In this document: positions 1 through 8,066 of the stretch, in pieces
Layout: each line of letters begins with the position of its first letter
Numbering within the stretch: the stretch's first letter is position 1
DNA from: CAVTWS01 sp963732655
Lineage (GTDB): Bacteria; Actinomycetota; Acidimicrobiia; Acidimicrobiales; SHLQ01
NCBI GenBank assembly: GCA_963732655.1
Contig: CAVTAI010000013.1
Span: 310,001 to 374,000, forward strand
DNA: 64,000 bases
Direction of reading: 5' to 3'
The notes under the pieces: generated by a model
What the model saw: only the letters and a program-made list of their open reading frames with translations
Database searches by the model: none
Told to the model about the DNA's origin: nothing
Position numbers and translations under genes: made by a program

Positions 1-1083
1 GTCATGGCCGCCTGGCTCGACTCCACCGACGAAGCGTCGGTGGGGTTCTTCGGCGACGGCTTCTCCCGGTTTGTCTTCTACATGGGCATCGCGGCGACGG
101 GCGTCGTCGCCATCGTGGCCGCTTCAGGTCGAATCAGGCAGACCTGGTGCTTGGTCCCGATCGGTGTGGCCGCTCTGCCGGCGCTCGGTTTCGTCACCAC
201 CATCCAGGCCGCACGGGCCACGCTGTTCACCGTCGCCGTGGTCGCCGGATTCCTGCTCATCCGTTCGGCCGCTCATCGGGCCGCCGAGGCATCGGCTCGT
301 GGTGCCCTGGTCGTCAACCTGGGCCTGTCTGCGCTCATCGTCGCCGTCGCCTTCTTCATCCGGTCCGAGGGTTCGGGCCGGCAGATCCGGGTCGAGCTGT
401 TCAGCGCGATCGTGTTGGTGGGTCTGATGGTGGCACTCGACGCCGTAACCGCGGACCGCTTCGCCCGTCGTCGAACCATCGCCGCTGGGTCGGACCGGCT
501 CGGGCGTCTGCTATCGCTCGGCGGCGTACTGGCGGTGGTCACGGCGACGTTGGTCAAGTTCGCCTTCATGACCCAACTCGAGGTCGACACGACGCCCGGC
601 GTGATCCGCTACCGCGTGTCGATCCTGTGGTTCCTCGGGTTCGCTGCGCTGGCCACGTGGGTTCTCACCCGCACCCGCTATGGCAGCTGGATCTTCGCCG
701 TCGGTGGCAACAAGGACGCCGCCCGCTCCGTGGGTGTGCCCGCGGCCCGAGTGAAGACCTCGCTGTTCATGCTGGTGTCGGGTGCGGCGTGGCTCACCGG
801 CATGTTGATCGCCTTCCGGCTGACCTCGGTGCAAGCCGACGTCGGCAACGGCAACGAGTTCGAGTTCATCATCGCCGCGGTGGTCGGAGGCAACCTCCTC
901 ACCGGTGGCTACGGCTCGGCGGCCGGTGCTGCCATCGGAGCCATCATCATGTCGATGTCCACCCAGGGCATCCCGTTCGCTGGGTGGCAGCAGGACTGGC
1001 GGTTCCTGCTCAACGGACTGATCCTGTTGCTCGCCGTGATCGTCAACAACGCAGTCCGCCGCCGAGCCGAGCGCGCGCGATAG
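1..1083 (+). CDS. Sugar (inositol-type) ABC transporter permease, 5' partial
   Basis: This is an inner-membrane permease of the RbsC/XylH family; the frame is already open at base 1, so the N-terminus lies outside the window. The visible 360 residues hold about eight or nine hydrophobic segments. The C-terminal third has the family's typical cytoplasmic loop (FAVGGNKDAARSVGVP, about residues 230-245) followed by the GGxLLTGGYGSAAGAAIGA stretch. It lies 9 nt upstream of a matching ATPase and heads an inositol catabolism operon, so myo-inositol is the probable substrate (inference from context). No periplasmic binding protein is visible; it would be expected upstream of the window. Confidence 0.88.
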   Translation, partial: VMAAWLDSTDEASVGFFGDGFSRFVFYMGIAATGVVAIVAASGRIRQTWCLVPIGVAALPALGFVTTIQAARATLFTVAVVAGFLLIRSAAHRAAEASARGALVVNLGLSALIVAVAFFIRSEGSGRQIRVELFSAIVLVGLMVALDAVTADRFARRRTIAAGSDRLGRLLSLGGVLAVVTATLVKFAFMTQLEVDTTPGVIRYRVSILWFLGFAALATWVLTRTRYGSWIFAVGGNKDAARSVGVPAARVKTSLFMLVSGAAWLTGMLIAFRLTSVQADVGNGNEFEFIIAAVVGGNLLTGGYGSAAGAAIGAIIMSMSTQGIPFAGWQQDWRFLLNGLILLLAVIVNNAVRRRAERAR

Positions 1084-1092
1084 GAGCCTGTC

Positions 1093-1872
1093 ATGAGCAC
1101 ACCGTTCCTCGACATCCGTAGCGTCGACAAGTACTACGGCAACATCATCGCCCTGAAGGACATCACCACCCACGTGAACCAGGGTGAGGTCACCTGCGTG
1201 CTGGGCGACAACGGCGCCGGGAAATCGACCTTCATCAAGGTCCTGTCCGGCGTCCACCAGCACGACGGTGGGGAGATCAGCCTCAGCGGGGAGCCGGTCA
1301 AGTTCACTTCGCCCCGCGATGCGCTCGACCGCGGTATCGCCACCGTCTACCAGGACCTCGCCATGGTGCCCCTCATGTCGATCTGGCGGAACTTCTGGTT
1401 GGGCAGCGAGCCTCGCCGAGGTTTCTGGCCGTTCCGGTGGATCGACAAGGAGGAGGCCCAGCGCGTCGCTGTCGACGAGCTGGCCAAGATGGGCATCGAC
1501 ATCCGGGACCCTGAGCAACCGGTGGGTACGTTGTCCGGAGGTGAGCGCCAATCGGTGGCCATCGCTCGCGCCACCTACTTCGGCGCCAAGCTGCTCATCC
1601 TCGACGAGCCCACCTCGGCGCTCGGGGTCAAGCAGTCCGGTGTCGTGCTCAAGTACATCCTCGAGGCCCGGCGCCGCGGGTTGGCGGTGATCTTCATCAC
1701 CCACAACCCGCACCACGCGTTCCCGGTGGGGGACCGCTTCCTCATCTTGAACCGCGGGCGGTCACTCGGGAACTTCGGCAAGGACGAGATCAGCCGCGAC
1801 GAGTTGGTGGCCCTGATGGCGGGCGGTGCGGAACTGGAGCAGCTGAACCACGAGATAGAGAGCGCCCGCTGA
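1093..1872 (+). CDS. Sugar ABC transporter ATP-binding protein
   Basis: A 259-residue single-domain ATPase that should energise uptake with the preceding permease. Walker A is GDNGAGKST (38-46), the Q-loop Gln is near 87, the signature is LSGGERQ (147-153) and Walker B is LLILDEPT (167-174). Many carbohydrate-uptake ATPases such as RbsA carry two cassettes in about 500 residues; this one has one, as in FrcA-like systems, so a homodimer is expected. ATG 1093 follows the permease stop by 9 nt. The 3' end meets the iolC frame with no gap. Inositol specificity is inferred from the operon only. Confidence 0.92.
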   Translation: MSTPFLDIRSVDKYYGNIIALKDITTHVNQGEVTCVLGDNGAGKSTFIKVLSGVHQHDGGEISLSGEPVKFTSPRDALDRGIATVYQDLAMVPLMSIWRNFWLGSEPRRGFWPFRWIDKEEAQRVAVDELAKMGIDIRDPEQPVGTLSGGERQSVAIARATYFGAKLLILDEPTSALGVKQSGVVLKYILEARRRGLAVIFITHNPHHAFPVGDRFLILNRGRSLGNFGKDEISRDELVALMAGGAELEQLNHEIESAR

Positions 1873-2924
1873 ACGATGACGGCCTCGACCTGCTGACCGT
1901 CGGACGGATCAGCGTCGACCTCTACGCCGAGCAGCTGGGGGTTCCTCTCGCCCAGGTCACCTCCTTTCGCAAGTCGGTCGGGGGTACCGCGACCAACGTG
2001 GCGGTCGCGGCGGCGCGCCTCGGGCGACGAGCCGCCGTGCTCACGCGGGTCGGCGCCGACGCGTTCGGCGACTACATCGTCGGTGCGCTCGACGACTCGT
2101 TCGCAGTCGACACCCGATTCATCAGCCGGCACCCGGAGTTGCTGACCCCGCTGGCGTTCGCGGAGCTGGCCGATCCGGCCGAGCCGACGATCATCTTCTA
2201 CCGGGCCCCCGAGGCCCCGGACATGACGATCGACGCCGCGGCCGTGCCCGCCGACATCGTCCGGGATGTCCCGATCCTGTGGATCGCCGGTTCGTGCGTG
2301 TCGGGCGAGCCCAGCCGGTCGACCATCCACGAGCTGCTCGCCGTCCGTGGGCGCCGCTCCCATACGGAGCTGGCTGAGCGTGGGCGCCTCTCCCACACGG
2401 AGCTGGCTGAGCGTGGGCGCCTCTCCCACACGGAGCTGGCTGAGCGTGGGCGCTTCTCCCACACGGTGCTCGATCTCGACTGGCGGCCCCACTTCTGGTC
2501 CGACCCCACCGATGCGGGACGGGAGATCGGCGCCCTGCTCGACGGGGTCACGATGGCCATCGGGAACCGGACCGAGTGCGAGGTGGTGGTGGGCACCTCC
2601 GATCCGCATCGGGCCGCCGATCGGCTGCTCGAGCGTGGGCTCGAGGCGGCCATCGTGAAGATGGGCGGCGACGGTGTCCTGGTGGCCAGCGCCGATGGAG
2701 TCCGGGAGGAGATCCCGCCCTATCGGGTCGATGTCGTCTGCGGCCTGGGCGCCGGGGATGCGTTCGGTGGCGCGGTCTGTCACGGCTTGTTGGCCGGCTG
2801 GGATCTGGCCCGGTGTGCCCGTGCCGGCAACGCCGCCGGAGCCATCGTGGCCTCACGCCTGATGTGTGCAGATGACATGCCCTATCTCGAGGAGATCGAG
2901 GCCATGCTGGAGGACCGATCGTGA
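1869..2924 (+). CDS. iolC: 5-dehydro-2-deoxygluconokinase (IolC), uncertain start, internal 33-nt repeats
   Basis: PfkB-family kinase that phosphorylates 5-dehydro-2-deoxygluconate in myo-inositol breakdown. It shows the N-terminal GGTATNVAVAAARLG motif and the C-terminal GLGAGDAFGG motif with the catalytic Asp. Coding similarity to IolC (LDLLTVGRISVDLYAEQLG) runs to about position 1878, but this frame has no ATG, GTG or TTG there. The first usable codon is CTG 1869, overlapping the ATPase stop as CTGA, with an AGAGAG stretch 6 nt upstream. An ATG at 1876 is out of frame and hits a stop after six codons, so one missing base just after it would restore a normal start. Residues near 160-200 contain an 11-residue unit (RGRLSHTELAE) repeated about 3.8 times just before LDLDWRP. 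Confidence 0.85.
   Translation: MNDDGLDLLTVGRISVDLYAEQLGVPLAQVTSFRKSVGGTATNVAVAAARLGRRAAVLTRVGADAFGDYIVGALDDSFAVDTRFISRHPELLTPLAFAELADPAEPTIIFYRAPEAPDMTIDAAAVPADIVRDVPILWIAGSCVSGEPSRSTIHELLAVRGRRSHTELAERGRLSHTELAERGRLSHTELAERGRFSHTVLDLDWRPHFWSDPTDAGREIGALLDGVTMAIGNRTECEVVVGTSDPHRAADRLLERGLEAAIVKMGGDGVLVASADGVREEIPPYRVDVVCGLGAGDAFGGAVCHGLLAGWDLARCARAGNAAGAIVASRLMCADDMPYLEEIEAMLEDRS
2346..2471 (+). repeat. 33-nt in-frame tandem repeat inside iolC
   Basis: Copies lie at 2346-2378, 2379-2411 and 2412-2444, with a partial copy at 2445-2471. Copies 2 and 3 are identical; copies 1 and 4 differ at a few bases. The period of 33 keeps the reading frame and encodes RGRxSHTxLAE. Each copy contains GTGGG and CCCAC arms that could form a 5-bp hairpin with a 7-nt loop. 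Removing the repeats leaves the ordinary kinase sequence RGRxSHTVLDLDWRP. Confidence 0.9.
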
Positions 2925-2955
2925 CCGTGGAAGCTCCGAACCTTGGGGACAGTCG

Positions 2956-3888
2956 ATGAACCTTTCCGATGCCCGCTGGGCCCAGCTGGTCGAGCGGCGA
3001 GCGCTCGAACCCCGGTCCGCCCTGGCGGCTCTGCAGGCCCGGGCTCGCCGTCCATTGTTGACCGATGGTCGCCTGATGATCGTGGCCGCCGACCACACCG
3101 CTCGGGGCATGCTCGGTGTGGGCTCGGACCCGTTCGTGATGGCCGACCGACGCCGCCTGCTCGACGCCCTGGTCACGGCCCTGGCTCACCCCGGCGTCGA
3201 TGGCGTGCTCGGGAGCCCCGACGTGCTCGAGGAGCTGGCCCTGCTCGGTGCCCTCGACGGCAAGCTCGCTTTCGGGACCATGAACCGCGGTGGGTTGATG
3301 GGGGCGCACTGGGAGCTCGATGACCGCATGACCGCCTATGACCCGAGGTCGATCGCCGACCTCGGGCTCGACGGTGGCAAGGTGTTGCTGCGCCTCGCCG
3401 ACGACGACGCCGGCACCGCCCCCACCATCGAGGCGTGTGCTCGGGCGGTCAGCGACATGGCCCGCCTCGGACTGCCGATCATGGTGGAGCCGTTGCCGTA
3501 TCACATCACGCCCGAAGGGCAGGCCAAGCTCCTCGACGATGACGACAAGCTGCTTCGCGCCGTTGCCGTGGCCGGCTCGCTCGGCCACACCACGACGAGC
3601 ACGTGGCTCAAGGTGCCGGCCGGCCGTGACCCCGCCCGCATGCTGTCCACCACGACGCTGCCGGCCTTGATCCTCGGCGGGGCGCCCGGCCCCGATCCCG
3701 AAGCGGCGTACGCCGCGTGGGAGGCCGCCATGGCGGTGCCGAACGTGCGGGGTCTCGTCGTGGGTCGGGCCCTGCTGTACCCCGCTGATGGCGACGTCGC
3801 CGCGGCGATCGACCGGGCGGCGCGCATCGTGCGCCCCGATGGCGCGGCGCGCATCGTGCGCCCCGCCGGCCAGACGGCCGAGCCATGA
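2956..3888 (+). CDS. Cgl0159-like (beta/alpha)8 aldolase of the inositol cluster
   Basis: A 310-residue protein resembling the Cgl0159-type class I aldolase-fold proteins that accompany iol genes in actinobacteria. They are presumed to act on the phosphorylated deoxy-keto-gluconate (the IolJ role), but I know of no firm assignment. Visible signs are VAADHTARGM near 40, a core rich in beta-strand/loop patterns (KVLLRLADDD, IMVEPLPYHIT) and a TTTSTWLKVP stretch with a Lys near 220 that could form a Schiff base. ATG 2956 has GGGGAC 5 nt upstream. The C-terminus ends in a 9-residue duplication (AARIVRPDG/AARIVRPAG). Its stop overlaps iolB by 4 nt. Confidence 0.8.
   Translation: MNLSDARWAQLVERRALEPRSALAALQARARRPLLTDGRLMIVAADHTARGMLGVGSDPFVMADRRRLLDALVTALAHPGVDGVLGSPDVLEELALLGALDGKLAFGTMNRGGLMGAHWELDDRMTAYDPRSIADLGLDGGKVLLRLADDDAGTAPTIEACARAVSDMARLGLPIMVEPLPYHITPEGQAKLLDDDDKLLRAVAVAGSLGHTTTSTWLKVPAGRDPARMLSTTTLPALILGGAPGPDPEAAYAAWEAAMAVPNVRGLVVGRALLYPADGDVAAAIDRAARIVRPDGAARIVRPAGQTAEP
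3817..3870 (+). repeat. 27-nt tandem duplication at the aldolase C-terminus
   Basis: Two copies, 3817-3843 and 3844-3870, differ only at the end (GATGGC against GCCGGC). Each contains GCGCATCGTGCGC, a 5-bp stem with a 3-nt loop. The reading frame is kept. Confidence 0.88.
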
Positions 3889-4781
3889 CCGGCCCGGTGC
3901 TCCACCGTCAGCGCGGGTCCCTCGCCCAGGGACCTGACCCAGTCTGGCTGTCCGCCGAGGATGCCGGGTGGGACTGGACGGCGCTGCGCATCGTCCAGCT
4001 CGATCCCGGCGTTCCCCGGGTGATCGAGACCGGACCCTACGAGGCGATCGTCCTTCCGCTGTCCGCCACCGACCTGACGGTCGCCGTGGCGGGGGAACGG
4101 GTCCAATTGACCGGCCGCACGAGCGTTTTCGCTCGGGTCAGCGACTTCATGTACGTCGGCCGGTCGGCGTCGATGGAGCTGATCGCTCCACACGGGGGTG
4201 AGGTCGCGCTGGCCATGGCCCGGGCCGATCAGGATCTGCCTCCCCGGTACGGCCCGGCCGACGGCGTGGCCATCGAGACGAGAGGCGCCGGGCCCGCCAC
4301 CCGCCAGGTCACCAATTTCGCCAGCCCCGACACCTGGAACCATGCGAGCAAGGTGATGGCGGTCGAGCTGTTGACCCCGGACGGCAACTGGTCCTCGTAC
4401 CCACCGCACCGCCACGACGACTCGCCCGAGTGCCCGGTGAACAACGAGGAGATCTACTACTTCCGCATCGGCGAGCCAGATCCCGGGGGCGGCTATCGGT
4501 ACTCGGCCGACGGATTCGGGTTGCATCGCACCTACACGCCCGACGGCGACATCGACCAGAACGTCGTGGTCCGCGACGGTGACGTGTTCTGCGTCCCCCG
4601 GGGTTATCACGGGCCGTGCATCGCCGCTCCCGGGTACCCCATGTACTACCTGAACGTCCTCGCCGGACCAGGAGGTGCGCGCTCGATGGCCTTCTGCGAC
4701 GACCCCGCCCACCACTGGGTCCGCGACACCTGGGCCGGTATGCCAACCGATCCCCGCTGCCCCATGACGGGGATCTCGTGA
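3885..4781 (+). CDS. iolB: 5-deoxy-glucuronate isomerase (IolB)
   Basis: Bicupin isomerase converting 5-deoxy-glucuronate to 5-dehydro-2-deoxygluconate, the substrate of IolC. The 298-residue length is normal. The C-terminal cupin shows the metal-binding pattern PPHRHDD followed by NNEEIYYFRI, and later VPRGYHGPC. ATG 3885 overlaps the aldolase stop as ATGA, so translation is probably coupled. Its own stop TGA (4779-4781) overlaps the GTG that opens the following repeat-bearing gene. Confidence 0.95.
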   Translation: MTGPVLHRQRGSLAQGPDPVWLSAEDAGWDWTALRIVQLDPGVPRVIETGPYEAIVLPLSATDLTVAVAGERVQLTGRTSVFARVSDFMYVGRSASMELIAPHGGEVALAMARADQDLPPRYGPADGVAIETRGAGPATRQVTNFASPDTWNHASKVMAVELLTPDGNWSSYPPHRHDDSPECPVNNEEIYYFRIGEPDPGGGYRYSADGFGLHRTYTPDGDIDQNVVVRDGDVFCVPRGYHGPCIAAPGYPMYYLNVLAGPGGARSMAFCDDPAHHWVRDTWAGMPTDPRCPMTGIS

Positions 4782-4990
4782 GCCGCACGCCGCGCCCCGA
4801 AGGGGCGCGAGAAGGCGACCAGGAGGCAGTGAGCCGCACGCCGCGCCCCGAAGGGGCGCGAGAAGGCGACCAGGAGGCAGTGAGCCGCACGCCGCGCCCC
4901 GAAGGGGCGCGAGAAGGCGACCAGGAGGCAGTGAGCCGCACGCCGCACCCCGAAGGGGCGCGAGAAGGCGACCAGGAGGCAGTGAGCCGC
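4778..4990 (+). repeat. 51-nt tandem repeat with hairpin, start codon and SD-like motif
   Basis: Four full copies (4778-4828, 4829-4879, 4880-4930, 4931-4981) and a 9-nt partial copy span the iolB/dehydrogenase junction. Each copy begins GTGAGCCGC, carries CGCGCCCCGAAGGGGCGCG (8-bp stem, 3-nt loop, first at 4791-4809) and ends ACCAGGAGGCA. Copy 4 has one base change that breaks the stem (CGCACCCC). The period of 51 keeps frame. Confidence 0.95.
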
Positions 4991-6190
4991 AAACGGGGGG
5001 CTGACAGACCCGTGATCGGAATCGGGGTCGTGGGGTTCGGATGGATGGGCCAGGCCCACAGCCGCTCGTACCGCCGTCTGGCCAGCCTGTTCCCGGAGCG
5101 GACCTTCGACACGGCGCTCATCCTGTGCGCCGATCCGATGGAGGATCGCCGCCGCGGCGCCGTCGACGATTTCGGCTTCGCCGCCGCGACCGAACATTGG
5201 CGTGACGTCGTCGACCACCCGGACATCACGGTGGTGAACGTGTCGGCACCGAACATGCTCCACGAGGAGGTGGCGGTGGCGGCGGCGGAGGCGGGAAAAC
5301 ACGTCTTCTGCGAGAAGCCGGTCGGTGGCACACCCGAGCAGACCGTCCGCATCGCGGCCGCGGCGCGGGCGTCCGGCGTCGTGACCGGGGTCGGGTACAA
5401 CTACCGGTGGGCTCCGATGGTGCAACACGCTCGCAACCTGATCTCGTCGGGGCAGCTCGGGCAGATCACGAACTACCGGGGTCGCTTCTTCTCCTCCTAC
5501 GGCAGCGATCCGCTCGGGCTGCTGTCGTGGCGGTTCCTCGTCGATCAGGCCGGCTACGGCGTGTCGTCGGACATCTTGAGCCACGCGGTCGACCTCGCTC
5601 ACTACCTGATCGGTCCCATCGACCGATTGACCGGAACTCGCGCCACGTTCATTCCGGAGCGACCGCTGCCCGCCGGTGGCGGGACGCACTACGAGCGAGG
5701 CCGGCCCGGCGACCCGACGGGCACGGTCACCAACGAGGACTACGCCGCCCTGCTGTGCGAGTTCGCCAACGGTGCCTTCGGCTCGTTCGAGTCGTCGCGG
5801 TCGATGGTCGGCCCGGAGAGCCAGATGGCCTTCGAGGTGTTCGGGACGAAGGGCTCGATCGCCTGGAACCTCGAGACCCTGAACGAGCTGTCGGTGTTCC
5901 TCGTCGATGAGGCGGGTCGGGCGCCGCGCGGGTACACCACCGTGTACGCTGGCGACCGCTATCCCTACCACGGTCACTTCGTACCGGGTGACGCCAACGC
6001 CATCGGCTACGAGGACCTCAAGGTGATCGAGGGGTTCGAGTTCCTGTCGTCAGTGGCCGCCGGTCGCCCCCACGATCCCGGGTTCGAGGCCGCCCTCGAC
6101 TACGTCGCCGTGCAGGCGGCGTGGCTCGAATCGTGCACGTCGGGCCAATGGGTACACGTCGCCGAGCACAGAACGGCCACCTCCGCGTGA
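4778..6190 (+). CDS. Gfo/Idh/MocA-family dehydrogenase with repeat-expanded N-terminus
   Basis: NAD(P)-dependent sugar or inositol dehydrogenase. The Rossmann motif VGFGWMGQAHS is preceded by IGIGV, and the lysine motif is FCEKPVGGTP. From GTG 4778 the product is 470 residues, but the first 68 are four copies of VSRTPRPEGAREGDQEA. The enzyme proper begins near GTG 5012, giving 392 residues, normal for the family. GTG codons recur at 4778, 4829, 4880, 4931 and 4982, each later one preceded by AGGAGG only 2 nt away; which is used cannot be told from sequence. The gene lies between iolB and iolD, so an inositol isomer or inosose is the likely substrate (inference). Confidence 0.85.
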   Translation: MSRTPRPEGAREGDQEAVSRTPRPEGAREGDQEAVSRTPRPEGAREGDQEAVSRTPHPEGAREGDQEAVSRKRGADRPVIGIGVVGFGWMGQAHSRSYRRLASLFPERTFDTALILCADPMEDRRRGAVDDFGFAAATEHWRDVVDHPDITVVNVSAPNMLHEEVAVAAAEAGKHVFCEKPVGGTPEQTVRIAAAARASGVVTGVGYNYRWAPMVQHARNLISSGQLGQITNYRGRFFSSYGSDPLGLLSWRFLVDQAGYGVSSDILSHAVDLAHYLIGPIDRLTGTRATFIPERPLPAGGGTHYERGRPGDPTGTVTNEDYAALLCEFANGAFGSFESSRSMVGPESQMAFEVFGTKGSIAWNLETLNELSVFLVDEAGRAPRGYTTVYAGDRYPYHGHFVPGDANAIGYEDLKVIEGFEFLSSVAAGRPHDPGFEAALDYVAVQAAWLESCTSGQWVHVAEHRTATSA

Positions 6191-6218
6191 ACCGCGTTCA
6201 ACCTCACGAGGGGGTCTG

Positions 6219-8066
6219 ATGGACACCGTCCGCCTCACCACCGCGCAGGCCATCGTCCGCTGGCTCGTGGCCCAGCGCACGATCATCGACGGCGAGGATC
6301 GCCCGCTGTTCCCGGGCGTGTTCGCCATCTTCGGTCACGGCAACGTGACGTGCCTGGGCGAGGCCCTCCATCGGGCCGGCGACGACCTCCCCACCTGGCG
6401 CGGTCAGAACGAGCAGGGCATGGCGCTCGCGGCCGTCGGCTTCGCCAAAGCGGTGCGCCGGCACCAGATCATGGTGGCCACCACCTCGATCGGCCCGGGC
6501 GCCGTCAACATGGTGACCGCCGCCGGCGTGGCCCACGCCAACCGACTCCCGGTGCTGCTGCTGTCGGGTGACACCTTCGCCAGCCGTCTGCCCGATCCGG
6601 TCCTTCAGCAGGTCGAGCACTTCGGCGATCCGACCATCACCGTCAACGACGCCTTCAAACCGGTCACGCGGTTCTGGGATCGCATCGTGCGCCCCGAGCA
6701 GATCCTCGCCTCGCTGCCGCAAGCGCTGCGCACGATGCTCGACCCGGCCACGTGCGGCCCCGCGTTCATCGGTCTCCCCCAGGACATCCAGGCCGAGGCC
6801 TACGACTATCCCGACGCCTTCTTCGCCCTCACGGTGCACGAGGCCCCTCGGCCGCGGCCTGATCGGGGGCAGGTGGCGTCGGCGGCCGACGCCCTCCGCA
6901 CCGCGCGGCGTCCGCTCATCGTCGCCGGAGGCGGTGTCCACTACGCCGACGCCGAGGGCGAGCTGGCGGCGTTCGCCGAAGCGCACGGCATCCCCGTGGT
7001 CGAGACGGTCGCCGGTAAGGCCTGCTTGGTGGCAGACCACCCCCTCAACGCCGGACCGATCGGGGCCACCGGGTGCGCGTCGGCCAACACGCTCGCCGCC
7101 GAGGCCGACATCGTGCTGGCGGTGGGCACGCGGCTGCAGGACTTCACCACCGGTTCGTGGACGGTGTTCGGCGACGACACCCGGTTCGTGGCCGTCAACG
7201 CCGCCGGGTTCGACGCCGTGAAACATCGTTCCATCGCCGTGGTTGGCGACGCCCGGGAGACGCTGACCGAGCTCGGCCCGCACCTCGAGGGCTGGCGTTC
7301 CGAAGCCGGGTGGGTCGAGCGGGCGGGCGAGCTGACGGCGGACTACCACGCCTATATCGACGACATCGCCACCGCCGGCACCGGCACCGAGGGTGATCCG
7401 ACCTACGCCCAGGTCGTGGGCGCCATCGACCGCCTGTCACGGCCCGGCGACTATGCGGTGTCGGCGGCGGGCGGGTTCCCCGGCGAGCTCAACAACGGTT
7501 GGCGCGCCAAGGAGATCCGTAGCTTCGACGTGGAGTACGGGTTCTCGTGCATGGGCTACGAGATCTCGGGGGCGTGGGGCGCCAAGATGGCCCGGCCCGA
7601 CGGCGAGGTCATCGTCTTCGTCGGTGACGGCTCCTATCTGATGATGAACAGCGACCTGTACAGCTCGGTGCTGTCGGGTCACAAGTTGATCGTGATCGTG
7701 TGCGACAACGGCGGGTATGCGGTGATCAACCGGCTCCAGGTGAACCAGGGTGGTGAGCCGTTCAACAACCTGCTCGCCGACACCCGGCACCGGGAGCTGG
7801 TGCGCGTCGACTTCGCGGCTCACGCCGCCGCCATGGGATGTGTCGCCGAGGATGTCGGGTCGATCGCCGAACTCGAGGCGGCGTTCGGTCGTGCCCGGGG
7901 ATCAGAGCGGACCCATGTCATCGTGCTCAGGACCGACCCTTTCTCCTGGACGGAAGGTGGCGCCTTCTGGGAGGTGGGGGTGCCCGAGGTGAGTGAATCA
8001 ACCCGCGTGCGTGCCGCACGTGAGGCGATGGAAACCGGCCGTCACGGCCAGAGAAGAGGAATCTGA
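6219..8066 (+). CDS. iolD: 3D-(3,5/4)-trihydroxycyclohexane-1,2-dione acylhydrolase (IolD)
   Basis: Thiamine-diphosphate enzyme that opens the ring of the diketo-inositol to 5-deoxy-glucuronate, feeding IolB. The 615-residue length is normal. The N-terminal PYR domain shows WRGQNEQGMALAA with the cofactor-activating Glu. The C-terminal PP domain shows FVGDGSYLMMNSDLY followed by CDNGGYAVIN, the ThDP/Mg motif. ATG 6219 follows a GAGGGGG Shine-Dalgarno. The stop overlaps iolG by one base (TGATG). Confidence 0.95.
   Translation: MDTVRLTTAQAIVRWLVAQRTIIDGEDRPLFPGVFAIFGHGNVTCLGEALHRAGDDLPTWRGQNEQGMALAAVGFAKAVRRHQIMVATTSIGPGAVNMVTAAGVAHANRLPVLLLSGDTFASRLPDPVLQQVEHFGDPTITVNDAFKPVTRFWDRIVRPEQILASLPQALRTMLDPATCGPAFIGLPQDIQAEAYDYPDAFFALTVHEAPRPRPDRGQVASAADALRTARRPLIVAGGGVHYADAEGELAAFAEAHGIPVVETVAGKACLVADHPLNAGPIGATGCASANTLAAEADIVLAVGTRLQDFTTGSWTVFGDDTRFVAVNAAGFDAVKHRSIAVVGDARETLTELGPHLEGWRSEAGWVERAGELTADYHAYIDDIATAGTGTEGDPTYAQVVGAIDRLSRPGDYAVSAAGGFPGELNNGWRAKEIRSFDVEYGFSCMGYEISGAWGAKMARPDGEVIVFVGDGSYLMMNSDLYSSVLSGHKLIVIVCDNGGYAVINRLQVNQGGEPFNNLLADTRHRELVRVDFAAHAAAMGCVAEDVGSIAELEAAFGRARGSERTHVIVLRTDPFSWTEGGAFWEVGVPEVSESTRVRAAREAMETGRHGQRRGI

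Noticed and set aside
4778..4990. The 51-nt repeats as a CRISPR array.
   Set aside because: The copies are directly contiguous with no unique spacers, are in a coding frame, and there are no cas genes.
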